Of a stretch of 45,227 bases of DNA, positions 1 to 7,703 are shown piece after piece. The stretch comes from Oceanicaulis sp. Lineage in GTDB: Bacteria > Pseudomonadota > Alphaproteobacteria > Caulobacterales > Maricaulaceae. The position numbers were made by a program, and so were the translations under genes. The notes under the pieces were generated by a model. It made no database searches, was not told the origin of the DNA, and worked only from the letters and a program-made list of their open reading frames with translations. Every line of letters starts with the position of its first letter. Positions within the stretch are counted from its first letter, which is position 1. Where the stretch lies: the NCBI GenBank assembly GCA_020832735.1, contig JAFIEB010000020.1, forward strand, positions 1-45,227, given 5' to 3'.

Positions 1-47
1 TATCAACCCCAAGGACTCTCGTTATGAATGAGGGACGACCGGGGGGC

Positions 48-69
48 AGGTCAACAGCTCTGTTGACCT
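48..69. repeat. Perfect 10-bp inverted repeat
   Basis: The arms AGGTCAACAG and CTGTTGACCT are exact reverse complements separated by two bases (CT). There is no T-run after it on either strand, so it looks more like a protein-binding palindrome than a terminator. It lies about 80 bp beyond the 3' end of the initiator tRNA gene. No gene was seen in positions 1-145, so its target, if any, lies outside the window. Function unknown. Confidence 0.5.
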
Positions 70-99
70 ATTGTTATCCTGGATTTTGGACATGCGAAA

Positions 100-113
100 G
101 CCCCGCTTGGGGC
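100..113 (-). terminator. Possible terminator of the initiator tRNA transcript
   Basis: GCCCC and GGGGC form a 5-bp GC stem around a 4-base loop, 33 bases beyond the 3' end of the tRNA on the minus strand. The minus strand then reads TTTCGC, a short T-run. The stem is small, so termination is plausible but not certain. Confidence 0.4.
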
Positions 114-145
114 GAGGCGTAGGGTGTTGATACTATTGAGAGAAA

Positions 146-222
<77 letters not shown>

Positions 223-260
223 TCAAAGCCGACCGCAGCAGGGCCGCGGACAGGGAGCGC

Positions 261-289
261 TATGTATGACGGCCCCGGCGCGGCGTCAA
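261..289 (-). promoter_or_regulatory. Sigma-70-type promoter of initiator tRNA
   Basis: On the minus strand TTGACG (284-289) and TACATA (261-266) are separated by exactly 17 bases, close to the housekeeping consensus. Transcription would begin near 254, about 30 bases before the mature tRNA end, a normal leader length. The short reading frames crossing this promoter are therefore unlikely to be real genes. Confidence 0.65.
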
Positions 290-430
290 CCGGCGCGCTG
301 CGCGACGGCGCGCAACGAACTCTACATCACCGCAAGCCATGTGCGCGAACAGCGCCGCCGCCGCATCGGCTCGCGCGGCTGGACCGAAGACGGCCACTAT
401 GCCGGCGTGACCGCGCGCGCGCGCTGGTGA
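266..430 (+). other. Short open frame between the tRNA genes; doubtful
   Basis: Between the tRNAs (223-550) the only stretch with any protein-like look is a 54-codon frame whose second half is rich in Arg and aromatic residues (NELYITASHVREQ followed by RRRR, ending TARARW). It has no ribosome-binding site, begins inside the tRNA promoter, and I do not recognise it. It may be a remnant of a gene end or chance coding in GC-rich DNA. The rest of 431-550 holds a GC palindrome (509-522) and no gene. Confidence 0.15.
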
Positions 431-550
431 CGCACCGGCGTGAAGCGCCAAGCCGGAACACGCCCATGATCTAAAGGGGCAAGTTTAAACCGCTTAGCAA
501 ACGGCGCTCCCGCCGCGGCGGGTGCTGTCACCATAAATGTCTGAAAACTT

Positions 551-626
551 TGGTGAGCCGACAGGGATTCGAACCCTGGACCTACTGATTAAAAGTCAGT
601 TGCTCTACCAGCTGAGCTATCGGCTC
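551..626 (-). tRNA. tRNA-Lys (TTT)
   Basis: A 76-nt minus-strand cloverleaf starts GAGCCGATAGCTCAGCTGG, has anticodon loop CTTTTAA (anticodon TTT), T-arm GGTTCGAATCC and an encoded CCA end. The acceptor stem GAGCCGA pairs with TCGGCTC. All arms are intact. Confidence 0.96.
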
Positions 627-651
627 TGACCCTTGCGGGAGAGGCGCGGAA

Positions 652-678
652 ACTATAGTCGGCCCCTGCCCGGGTCAA
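652..678 (-). promoter_or_regulatory. Probable promoter of tRNA-Lys
   Basis: The minus strand carries TTGACC (673-678) and TATAGT (652-657) separated by 15 bases, slightly short of the usual 16-18. The position, about 25 bases before the tRNA, fits a short tRNA leader. Confidence 0.5.
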
Positions 679-754
679 GCGCTGCGGCGCCGCAGGCGCA
701 GCAGGCTTGCGCGCGCCATTCTCTTGCCGGATTCAACACTGTATGATGGCGTTC

Positions 755-1357
755 ATGAGCACCCGCCGCGCCCTTGTTTCCACCCTGGCCGCCGCCGCCC
801 TTCTGACGGCGGGCGGATGCGTCAACCGCGCCGCCGACGGCATGGATGCGATGGTCACAGACACGCGCGAGGCCGGAGCCGACGCCATCGGCCTGCCGCG
901 CGAGCGTCCGGGGCGCATCCGGGTGGATGACGGCGACACCACCGTGCCCACCCCTTATGGCGGCGAGGGCTCGCGGCGCACCTGCTCGACCACAGCGCGC
1001 GACATCGCCCGGCTGACCGTGGTGCTGGGCCCGGACCGCGAGGCGCCGCCGCCGGAGCCCGCTGACGAGGCAGATGAAGACGATCCCACCCTGACCGAGC
1101 GCGGGCGCAGCCTGGCCGCCGATGCGCCTGATCTGGCCCGTGACCAGTACCGCTCGCTGATTGTCGGTCTCAACCCGATCCGCCCGGTGGTGCGCTTTGT
1201 CGGCCGGGCCGGCGAGATCGAGCGGGCGGCGCGCACCGAGCGCGAGCTGGCCATGAAGCGGCGCGCCTATCTGCGCGGCATGCATGCAGGCTTCGGCTGC
1301 GGCCCGCGCTTTCTGGAGCGCGCCTTTGAATCCTACGGGCTGATCGGGGACGACTGA
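755..1357 (+). CDS. Predicted lipoprotein of unknown function
   Basis: A 200-residue protein begins with two arginines, then a hydrophobic stretch (residues 6-19) and a lipobox-like TAGGC with Cys22, so it is probably lipid-anchored in the periplasm. The site is imperfect (Ala at -3). The mature part is rich in Arg, Asp and Pro, has an acidic segment near residue 115 and ends with a predicted helical region (AARTERELAMKRRAYLRG). It contains five cysteines in total. I do not recognise the family. The start was chosen because it places the signal sequence at the very N-terminus; upstream in-frame starts add no signal features. No strong ribosome-binding site is visible. It is followed after 63 bases by threonine synthase. 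Confidence 0.65.
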   Translation: MSTRRALVSTLAAAALLTAGGCVNRAADGMDAMVTDTREAGADAIGLPRERPGRIRVDDGDTTVPTPYGGEGSRRTCSTTARDIARLTVVLGPDREAPPPEPADEADEDDPTLTERGRSLAADAPDLARDQYRSLIVGLNPIRPVVRFVGRAGEIERAARTERELAMKRRAYLRGMHAGFGCGPRFLERAFESYGLIGDD

Positions 1358-1420
1358 AGGGGGCGCTTGCACGCCGGCGCGCGCGCCATAGGCTCTCCCC
1401 TGCCCCGCCGGAGCCCGCCC

Positions 1421-2650
1421 ATGAGCGCCTTCACCCATCTTGAATGTTCCATGACCGGCGCGCGCCTCGCCGCTGACCGGGCCCATAACCTGTCGCCGGA
1501 AGGCTGGCCGTTGCTGGCGCGCTATGATCTGACGACGCTGAGGCGCACCGCCGACCGCGACGCCATCGCCGCGCGTCCCGCCCACGCCCATCCCGGCTTC
1601 TGGAAATGGCGCGAGCTGCTCCCCGTCGCCGATGACGCCCATGTCACGACCCTGGGTGAGGTGGACACGCCGCTGATCGAAACGCCTCATTCAGGTCGCA
1701 CGCTGGGGCTTAAAGGCCAGCTTCTGGTCAAGGATGAGGGGCGCCTGCCCACCGGCAGTTTCAAGGCGCGCGGGCTGGCGCTGGCGGTGTCCATGGCGCG
1801 CCGGTTCGGCATCACGGCCATGGCCATGCCCACCAACGGCAATGCGGGCGCGGCGCTGGCGGCCTATGGCGCGCGGGCGGGGATGGAGACCTGGTCATTC
1901 TGCCCGGCTGATACGCCCGAGGTGAATGTGCGCGAGATCTCCGCCCAGGGCGGGCGGGTCTACCGGGTCAACGGCCTGATCCATCAGTGCGGGGCGCTGG
2001 TGGGCGCGCTGAAAGAGGAGATGGGCTGGTTTGACGTCTCGACGCTGAAAGAGCCCTACCGGATCGAGGGCAAGAAGACGATGGGGATCGAGCTCGCCTC
2101 GCAGCTGGGCTGGACCCTGCCCGACGCGATCTTCTATCCCACCGGCGGCGGCACCGGCCTGATCGGCATGTGGAAGGCCTTTGACGAGATGGAGGCCCTG
2201 GGCTGGATCGGCCCCGAGCGCCCGAAAATGTTCGCCGTCCAGGCCGATGGCTGCGCGCCCATCGTGCGCGCGTTCGAGGCGGGCGAGGAGCATGCGCCGG
2301 AATGGCTGGACGCGTCGACCAGCGCGGCGGGCATACGCGTGCCCAAGGCGATTGGCGATTTCCTGATCCTGCGGGCGGTGCGCGCCAGCGGCGGGGCGGC
2401 GCTGGCGGTTAGCGAGGATGATATCGAGGAGGTGCGCGCCCTGTGCGGGATTGTGGACGGGCTTTTGCTGTGCCCCGAAGGCGCCGCGGCCATGGCCGCC
2501 GTGCGCCAGGCCCGCCAGCGCGGGCTGATCGAGGCGGATGCGCGCTGCGTGGTGTTCAATTGCGGATCGGGCCTGAAATACGCCCTGCCCGACCGCGCCC
2601 GCGATCTCGACCGCACCAAGCCGGTGACCCGGGCGATGCTGGAGGGTTAA
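1421..2650 (+). CDS. thrC: Threonine synthase (PLP-dependent)
   Basis: This 409-residue enzyme would convert O-phosphohomoserine to threonine in the cytoplasm. Visible hallmarks are the PLP-lysine motif PTGSFKARG (Lys115), the Asn-containing PTNGNAGAA segment and the PLP-phosphate-binding loop PTGGGTGLIG. The N-terminal block with HLECSMTG and RYDL is typical of the plant/archaeal-type threonine synthase rather than the longer proteobacterial type. The ATG start follows GGAG eight bases upstream. Its stop overlaps the end of the convergent Mur ligase gene by four bases. A related PLP fold-II ammonia-lyase is a less likely alternative because the whole threonine-synthase architecture is present. 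Confidence 0.85.
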   Translation: MSAFTHLECSMTGARLAADRAHNLSPEGWPLLARYDLTTLRRTADRDAIAARPAHAHPGFWKWRELLPVADDAHVTTLGEVDTPLIETPHSGRTLGLKGQLLVKDEGRLPTGSFKARGLALAVSMARRFGITAMAMPTNGNAGAALAAYGARAGMETWSFCPADTPEVNVREISAQGGRVYRVNGLIHQCGALVGALKEEMGWFDVSTLKEPYRIEGKKTMGIELASQLGWTLPDAIFYPTGGGTGLIGMWKAFDEMEALGWIGPERPKMFAVQADGCAPIVRAFEAGEEHAPEWLDASTSAAGIRVPKAIGDFLILRAVRASGGAALAVSEDDIEEVRALCGIVDGLLLCPEGAAAMAAVRQARQRGLIEADARCVVFNCGSGLKYALPDRARDLDRTKPVTRAMLEG

Positions 2651-3987
2651 TCCGCCGCCAGCGCCTGGGCGGCCGCGGCGAAGGCGCGCCCGCGCGCGCC
2701 GAACACCGTGAACTGTCGCCCGCGCGGCGCGGCGGGCGAGAGCAGCACCACGCCCGTCTCCAGCGCAGCGGCGGCGCGCGCCACAGCCCGCTCGAAATCG
2801 TCTTCATGGGCGCAGACCGGCCCATGGCGCCCGCCCGCCAGCGCCGCGCCGATGCGCGCGCCGTTTTCCGGCAGGGTGATGATGGCGCGGATGCGCTCAT
2901 GACGCTCCAGCACGGCGGCCAGGCTCTCATAGTCCTGCTCGCGCTCCTCTCCGCCCAGGATCAGCGCCACGTCCTCGCCGGGAAAGGCGTCCAGCGCCAG
3001 CAGCAGAGCTTCGGGCGTGGTGGCGAGCGAATCGTCCACAAAGCGCACGCGTCCCTGCGGCGTCTGCTTCACCGCCACAGTCTGCAGCCGGTGGGGCAGG
3101 CCATGAAAATCAGACAGGCTCTCGAACGCGGCGCGCGCATCGAGGCCCATATCCTTGATCACGGCGAGCCCGGCACAGGCGTTGAGCGCGTTGTGCGGCC
3201 CGGGCACGCTGGGGACCGGGCCCCAAGCCTCACCGCCATAATGGATCACGCCGCCGGGCGCGTGGAAGCTGCCGGGCGTATTGTACCAGAGCGTATTGGG
3301 CCGATTGGCGAACAGGCGCGCCAGATTGGGATCGCCCGCGTTCAGCACGGCTCGGGTGCCGGGGTCGAGGCTGACCAGGCGCGCCTTGTCGCGCTGATAG
3401 GTCTCCAGCGAGCCGTGCCAGGGGATGTGCTCGCGCATCAGGTTGAGCATCACGCCATAGTCCGGCCCGTACGCCAGATCGGCGCATTGATAGCTCGACA
3501 GCTCCAGCACCACCGCGCGCGCTTCGGGCGGCGTCTCGATCACCGGCTCGCCGATATTGCCCGCCAGCGCCGCGTCCACGCCCCGCGCGCGCAGCATGTG
3601 ATGCAGGATCGCCGAGCTGGTGGATTTGCCCTTGGTGCCGGTGATCGCGATCACGGTCTGGCCGGCCGGTTTGCGCTCGAACCACAGATTGGTCTGGCTG
3701 GTCAGGCGCGCCCCGGCGCGCTCGGCCGCCGGCAGACGCGGATCATAGAGCGAGACGCCGGGGCTCTTGACCAGCAGGACGCGTCCGCCCGCGCGCACCG
3801 CCGCTTCCAGAGCATCCTCGGCCACATGGACCGCCCCGGCGGGCAGATCCTGCGGCGCTGTGCGGTCGACCACGCCCAGCTTCAGGGCCGGCGCCTCGGC
3901 GCGCGCCAGCGCCAGCACGGCGCGGCCTTCCTTGCCATAGCCCCAGACAAGAAGGGTGTCGTAATCGGAAAACGGCCCTGCACGCAT
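2647..3987 (-). CDS. Mur ligase, MurD2-like (UDP-MurNAc-L-Ala--glutamate ligase)
   Basis: This 446-residue protein has all three Mur-ligase parts: an N-terminal Rossmann-like part (VWGYGKEGRA), the ATP-binding domain with GTKGKST and ELSSYQ, and a C-terminal domain. It should attach glutamate to UDP-MurNAc-L-alanine in the cytoplasm. Two features differ from classical MurD: the P-loop is GTKGKS, and the usual substrate motif DSKATN is replaced by DDSLATTP. From memory this resembles MurD2 of Xanthomonas, which adds L-glutamate and works with the epimerase MurL. It also lies outside any division/cell-wall cluster. The start has AGGGA eight bases upstream. It sits downstream of pdxH and the DUF1499 gene. 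Glutamate stereochemistry cannot be read from sequence alone. Confidence 0.8.
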   Translation of the reverse strand: MRAGPFSDYDTLLVWGYGKEGRAVLALARAEAPALKLGVVDRTAPQDLPAGAVHVAEDALEAAVRAGGRVLLVKSPGVSLYDPRLPAAERAGARLTSQTNLWFERKPAGQTVIAITGTKGKSTSSAILHHMLRARGVDAALAGNIGEPVIETPPEARAVVLELSSYQCADLAYGPDYGVMLNLMREHIPWHGSLETYQRDKARLVSLDPGTRAVLNAGDPNLARLFANRPNTLWYNTPGSFHAPGGVIHYGGEAWGPVPSVPGPHNALNACAGLAVIKDMGLDARAAFESLSDFHGLPHRLQTVAVKQTPQGRVRFVDDSLATTPEALLLALDAFPGEDVALILGGEEREQDYESLAAVLERHERIRAIITLPENGARIGAALAGGRHGPVCAHEDDFERAVARAAAALETGVVLLSPAAPRGRQFTVFGARGRAFAAAAQALAAD

Positions 3988-4058
3988 GCGCCCGGTCCCT
4001 GAGAATTTGAGGGCAAGGCAAGCGTGTTTCGCCCGTCCGCGCAAGCGCGCCGCGCGGC

Positions 4059-5042
4059 TCAGCCGTCAGACGCCGGGCCGGTTTCCAGGTCCGTTTCAGA
4101 GCCCGGAGCCGGGTCTTCATCCGGGTCCGTCTGAGGCGCATCGCCGGGCTGGCCGGCGTTGTCCTGCAGGGAGACCGGCGCCTGGCCGCCCAGGCTGTTG
4201 TCCAGCGCCTCGAAGAAGGTGCGCAGGCGCGCGGCGTTGGCGCCCAGATCGGACATGCCCACGCGCGAGACCGAGCGCGCATCCACGCGCGCGCCGCCGT
4301 CTTCCATCGGGGTGACGCGCACCACCACGTCATCGATGAAGCCGAACCAGAACGTCACGTCCTGGGCCTCGAACATCAGCGCGCCTTCAGACGCGGTCGA
4401 CACCCGCCAGCCCAGATCGCGCGCCGTCCCCAGCGCGGCGCGGTAGGCCAGAACCGGCTCGGCCGGCGTGAAAAAGGGCGCGATATCGGGATAGGCGCCG
4501 GCCTGCACTTCGGGCAGCGGGCGGCCCGAGCGCGGATCGGTCTTGGCGTGATAATCGACCGGATTGGCGCTGTCGCCGCGCCGCTCGATCAGGGCGGACG
4601 TGAACTGGGGGGGATTGTGCGTATCGGTGGTGATGTCGTGAATGGGCGGAATGGCGGCGCGCTGTTCAGCGCCCGCGGCGACCAGGATCATCGGCCCCAG
4701 CCCCACGGCCAGCGCCGCGACGCCGGCGATATAGCCGCCCGGGCCAGGCGCATTGGCGCGCCCGAACACCAGCTGGAACACGACCGACACGATCAAAGCG
4801 GCCAGGCCCAGCCCTGCGGTGAGCGGCAGGATGAAGCCCTGCCCGATCCCGCCCGGCAGCCCGATCCAGTCCAGCGCATTGAGCCCTGCCAGCCCCAGCA
4901 CGTGACGGAAACCGTCCAACGGCTCCCAGAAGCCGAACTTGCCGCCAAAGGCGGCGGTCACGAACCAGAGCGGTGCGGCTAGGGCGGCTAACGCCGCCAG
5001 CCCCACAATCAGATGGCGTAATACCCTGAGTGCATTCATCAT
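4059..5042 (-). CDS. DUF1499 membrane protein
   Basis: A 327-residue protein has three hydrophobic segments (about residues 11-31, 68-92 and 104-124) followed by a soluble DUF1499 domain (about 135-285). DUF1499 hallmarks seen are IHDITTDT with the following PP, and the block RVDARSVSRVGMSDLGANA. The last 40 residues are an acidic, proline-rich tail. The DUF1499 domain has no established biochemical role. The gene lies between pdxH and the Mur ligase on the same strand, with gaps of about 65-70 bases, so the three may be co-transcribed. Two adjacent ATG codons (5042 and 5039) are possible starts. Confidence 0.85.
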   Translation of the reverse strand: MMNALRVLRHLIVGLAALAALAAPLWFVTAAFGGKFGFWEPLDGFRHVLGLAGLNALDWIGLPGGIGQGFILPLTAGLGLAALIVSVVFQLVFGRANAPGPGGYIAGVAALAVGLGPMILVAAGAEQRAAIPPIHDITTDTHNPPQFTSALIERRGDSANPVDYHAKTDPRSGRPLPEVQAGAYPDIAPFFTPAEPVLAYRAALGTARDLGWRVSTASEGALMFEAQDVTFWFGFIDDVVVRVTPMEDGGARVDARSVSRVGMSDLGANAARLRTFFEALDNSLGGQAPVSLQDNAGQPGDAPQTDPDEDPAPGSETDLETGPASDG

Positions 5043-5106
5043 GACCTGATGTCCCTTACAGCCTGAATGCGATTATAACGTGCTGCGGACGCGAAGGCGC
5101 ACCCGA

Positions 5107-5772
5107 TCACGGGTATAGCCGCATGATCCGCCAGGGCGTGTCTTCCCGGTCACGCTCGAACACCATCCGGTCGTGCAGTCGGAAGGCCCGGTCACGCCAG
5201 AATTCGATGCGCAGGGGCGCCACCCTGTAGCCGGTCCAGAAGGGCGGGCGCGGGATCGCCCCGACATGGAATTTCGCCGCATGGGCGGCCACAGCCTTCT
5301 CCAGCGCAAACCGGCTTTCCAGCGGGCGCGACTGCTTGCTCGCCCAGGCGCCGATGCGGCTGTCGCGCGCGCGGCTGGCGAAATAGGCGTCGGCCTCATG
5401 CGCGCTGACCTCGCTGACCGGGCCGCGCACGCGCACCTGACGGCGCAGGGACTTCCAGTGAAAGCACAGGCCCGCGCGCGCATTGGCGCCCAGCTGCAGC
5501 CCCTTGGCGCTTTCGGTGTTCGTGTAGAAGGTGAAGCCGCGCGCATCCACGTCCTTCAAAAGCACCATGCGCACGTCCGGCGCGCCATCCGCGTCCGCGG
5601 TGGCCAGCGCCATGGCGTTGGGATCATTGGGTTCGCGCTTGCGCGCCTCGGCCAGCCACTCGCCGAACAGCGCGACAGGGTCCTCGCGGGTGAAAATATC
5701 CTCCGGCGCGTCCGCCTCGCGCGCGTAATCAGCCTCGCTGGGGCTGGGCGGGATCGCGTCGCGGCCGCTCAT
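5107..5772 (-). CDS. pdxH: Pyridoxamine/pyridoxine 5'-phosphate oxidase
   Basis: This 221-residue FMN enzyme oxidises pyridoxine or pyridoxamine 5'-phosphate to pyridoxal 5'-phosphate, the last step of vitamin B6 synthesis and salvage. Family features include [10 protein letters not shown] (FMN contact), YTNTESAKG, the RQVRVRG strand, ASKQSRPL, and a C-terminal WRIMRLYP close to the usual W-R-L-x-P ending. The start is supported by AGGAC seven bases before the ATG; an upstream in-frame extension has no such site. It is divergent from the J-domain gene across 91 bases. pdxA, earlier in the same pathway, is encoded at 42880. Confidence 0.93.
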   Translation of the reverse strand: MSGRDAIPPSPSEADYAREADAPEDIFTREDPVALFGEWLAEARKREPNDPNAMALATADADGAPDVRMVLLKDVDARGFTFYTNTESAKGLQLGANARAGLCFHWKSLRRQVRVRGPVSEVSAHEADAYFASRARDSRIGAWASKQSRPLESRFALEKAVAAHAAKFHVGAIPRPPFWTGYRVAPLRIEFWRDRAFRLHDRMVFERDREDTPWRIMRLYP

Positions 5773-5863
5773 GGCAGGTCCTTTCGCTTTTGACGCCGAT
5801 GACTTAGCGCGCCTGCGCAACCGGTCAACCGTTTGACAACCTATCATGGCCTAGCGTCGGCCC

Positions 5864-6433
5864 ATGAGCGCCAAGCCTGAAGCCCTGCTGGCCGCGTACC
5901 GCGCCTTCGGCCTGACCGGTGACGAGGACTTCAGTGAAGTCCGCGCCCGTTTCCGCGCGCTCGTCAAGACCGTGCACCCTGACGTGACTCCGACCACGCC
6001 CCAGACCATCGCCAAGCTGCAGCGCCTGCTCAAGGCCTATGAGGTGCTGCGCATCCACGCGCCGCGCCGCCATGACCTGGAAATCACCCCGGACGACGCG
6101 CGCAAGGGCGGCATCCGCACCATCAGGATTGAAGAGCGCGAGGCGCTGGTGCGCCTGCCGGTGGGCGTGAAGAACGGAACGGTGCTGGTCCCCATCGGCG
6201 ACCCGCACTGGCGCGTGCACGTGCATGTGCGCGATGTGATGGTCAATCCCGACCTGTCGGTGAGCGAGACCGAACGCGAGGCGCGCGAGGCGCGCGCGCG
6301 CGCCTTCGCCGAGAGCGCCGCACGTGATGAGGCCGAGGAGACGGCCGGGATCCTGCGCGGCTTCTACGAGAAATTCGTCAAGGCCTCCCCCGCCGCCCGC
6401 CTGGCGCGCTGGGCCCGCAAGGGCGCGGCGTGA
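5864..6433 (+). CDS. J-domain (DnaJ-like) protein
   Basis: A 189-residue protein starts with a compact J-domain: the helix II/III segment holds the essential HPD triad at residues 38-40. There is no Gly/Phe linker or zinc finger. Residues 75-130 (IRTIRIEEREALVRLPVGVK, then GTVLVPIGD) resemble one substrate-binding sheet of DnaJ/CbpA, and the C-terminus is a basic helix. It would recruit and stimulate a DnaK-type Hsp70 for a specific task. It is not the main DnaJ, which is about twice as long. It precedes aroC by 60 bases. Confidence 0.75.
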   Translation: MSAKPEALLAAYRAFGLTGDEDFSEVRARFRALVKTVHPDVTPTTPQTIAKLQRLLKAYEVLRIHAPRRHDLEITPDDARKGGIRTIRIEEREALVRLPVGVKNGTVLVPIGDPHWRVHVHVRDVMVNPDLSVSETEREAREARARAFAESAARDEAEETAGILRGFYEKFVKASPAARLARWARKGAA

Positions 6434-6493
6434 CGCTGGTCAATTGCGCCTCTATGGTGCATTGCAGCGTCCTGGCGGATTGAGTCCCTTTCC

Positions 6494-7585
6494 ATGTCCC
6501 ACAACACGTTCGGCCATCTGTTCTGCATCACCACCTGGGGCGAGAGCCACGGGCCGGCGCTGGGCTGCGTGGTGGACGGGTGCCCGGCTGGGATCGCGCT
6601 AACCGAGGCCGACATCCAGCCCTGGCTGGACAAGCGCGCGCCGGGCCAGTCGCGCCATGTCACCCAGCGCCGCGAGCCCGATCAGGTGCGCATTCTGTCT
6701 GGCGTGTTCCAGGACGAGCGCATGGCGGCCCAGCTGACGACCGGCGCGCCCATCGCGCTTCAGATCGAGAATGTGGACCAGCGCTCGAAGGATTATTCCG
6801 ACATTCGCGACGCCTGGCGGCCGGGCCATGCCGACTACACCTATGACGTCAAATACGGCGTGCGCGATTATCGCGGCGGCGGGCGCTCCTCGGCGCGCGA
6901 GACGGCGGCGCGCGTGGCCGCAGGCGGTGTGGCGCGCAAGGTGCTGGGCGAGGGCGTGACCATACGCGGCGCTCTGGTGCAGATCGGCCCGCGCGCCATT
7001 GACCGCGCCCGCTGGGACTGGGACGAGATCGCGCGCAATGATTTCTTCTGCCCGGACGCCGACACCGCCGCCCTTTGGGCCGACGACATGGACGCGATCC
7101 GCCGCGCCGGCAGCTCCGTGGGCGCGCTGGTGGAGGTGGTCGTCAGCGGTGTTCCCGCCGGCTGGGGCGCACCGGTCTATGGCAAGCTCGATCAGGACAT
7201 GGCCAGCGCCATGATGTCGATCAACGCCGCCAAGGGCGTGGAGATCGGCGCGGGCATGGCGGCGGCGGGCCTGCGCGGCGAGGACGCCGCCGATGAAATG
7301 CGCCTCGGCCCCGACGGCCAGCCGGTCTTCACCTCAAACTTCAATGGCGGGGTGCTGGGCGGCATTTCGACGGGGCAGGACCTGGTGATCCGCGTCGCGA
7401 TCAAGCCGACAAGCTCGATCCGCATCGAGCGGCGCACCCTGACCAAATCGCTGGAAGAAACCACCCTGGCCACCAAGGGCCGCCACGATCCGTGCGTGGG
7501 CATTCGCGCCGTGCCGGTGGCCGAAGCCATGGCCGCGCTGGTGCTGGCCGATCACAAGCTGCGCGCGCAGGCCTGCCGGGCCTGA
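6494..7585 (+). CDS. aroC: Chorismate synthase
   Basis: This 363-residue enzyme converts EPSP to chorismate using reduced FMN, the last common step of aromatic amino acid synthesis. The first family signature appears as GESHGPALG near the N-terminus, the central signature as [18 protein letters not shown], and the C-terminal one as [14 protein letters not shown]. Length and motif order match the bacterial family. The transcript ends at the hairpin at 7633-7659. The upstream J-domain gene is close enough for read-through. Confidence 0.97.
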   Translation: MSHNTFGHLFCITTWGESHGPALGCVVDGCPAGIALTEADIQPWLDKRAPGQSRHVTQRREPDQVRILSGVFQDERMAAQLTTGAPIALQIENVDQRSKDYSDIRDAWRPGHADYTYDVKYGVRDYRGGGRSSARETAARVAAGGVARKVLGEGVTIRGALVQIGPRAIDRARWDWDEIARNDFFCPDADTAALWADDMDAIRRAGSSVGALVEVVVSGVPAGWGAPVYGKLDQDMASAMMSINAAKGVEIGAGMAAAGLRGEDAADEMRLGPDGQPVFTSNFNGGVLGGISTGQDLVIRVAIKPTSSIRIERRTLTKSLEETTLATKGRHDPCVGIRAVPVAEAMAALVLADHKLRAQACRA

Positions 7586-7632
7586 AGCCCCTCGCCGCCC
7601 GCGGCGCCATCATGCTGGCTCACACAAGAAAA

Positions 7633-7659
7633 CGGCCGGACCCGTTAAAGGTCCGGCCG
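7633..7659. terminator. Bidirectional rho-independent terminator
   Basis: A perfect 10-bp stem (CGGCCGGACC with GGTCCGGCCG) encloses a 7-base loop. It is followed by TCTTTTT on the plus strand and preceded by AAGAAAA, which gives a T-rich tail on the minus strand. It sits between convergent aroC and the TonB receptor gene and can end both transcripts. Confidence 0.88.
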
Positions 7660-7703
7660 CTCTTTTTCCCCGTGCCCCGAAGGCATGTCCGTACCGGACA
7701 GCC

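Noticed and set aside
509-522. GC palindrome CCCGCCGCGGCGGG as terminator of tRNA-Lys
   Set aside because: There is no T-run after it on the minus strand and the palindrome has almost no loop, so it is not a convincing terminator.
2443-4002. A 519-codon open frame on the plus strand
   Set aside because: It runs antisense to the Mur ligase, which has clear motifs; it has no recognisable domain and is a typical high-GC shadow frame.
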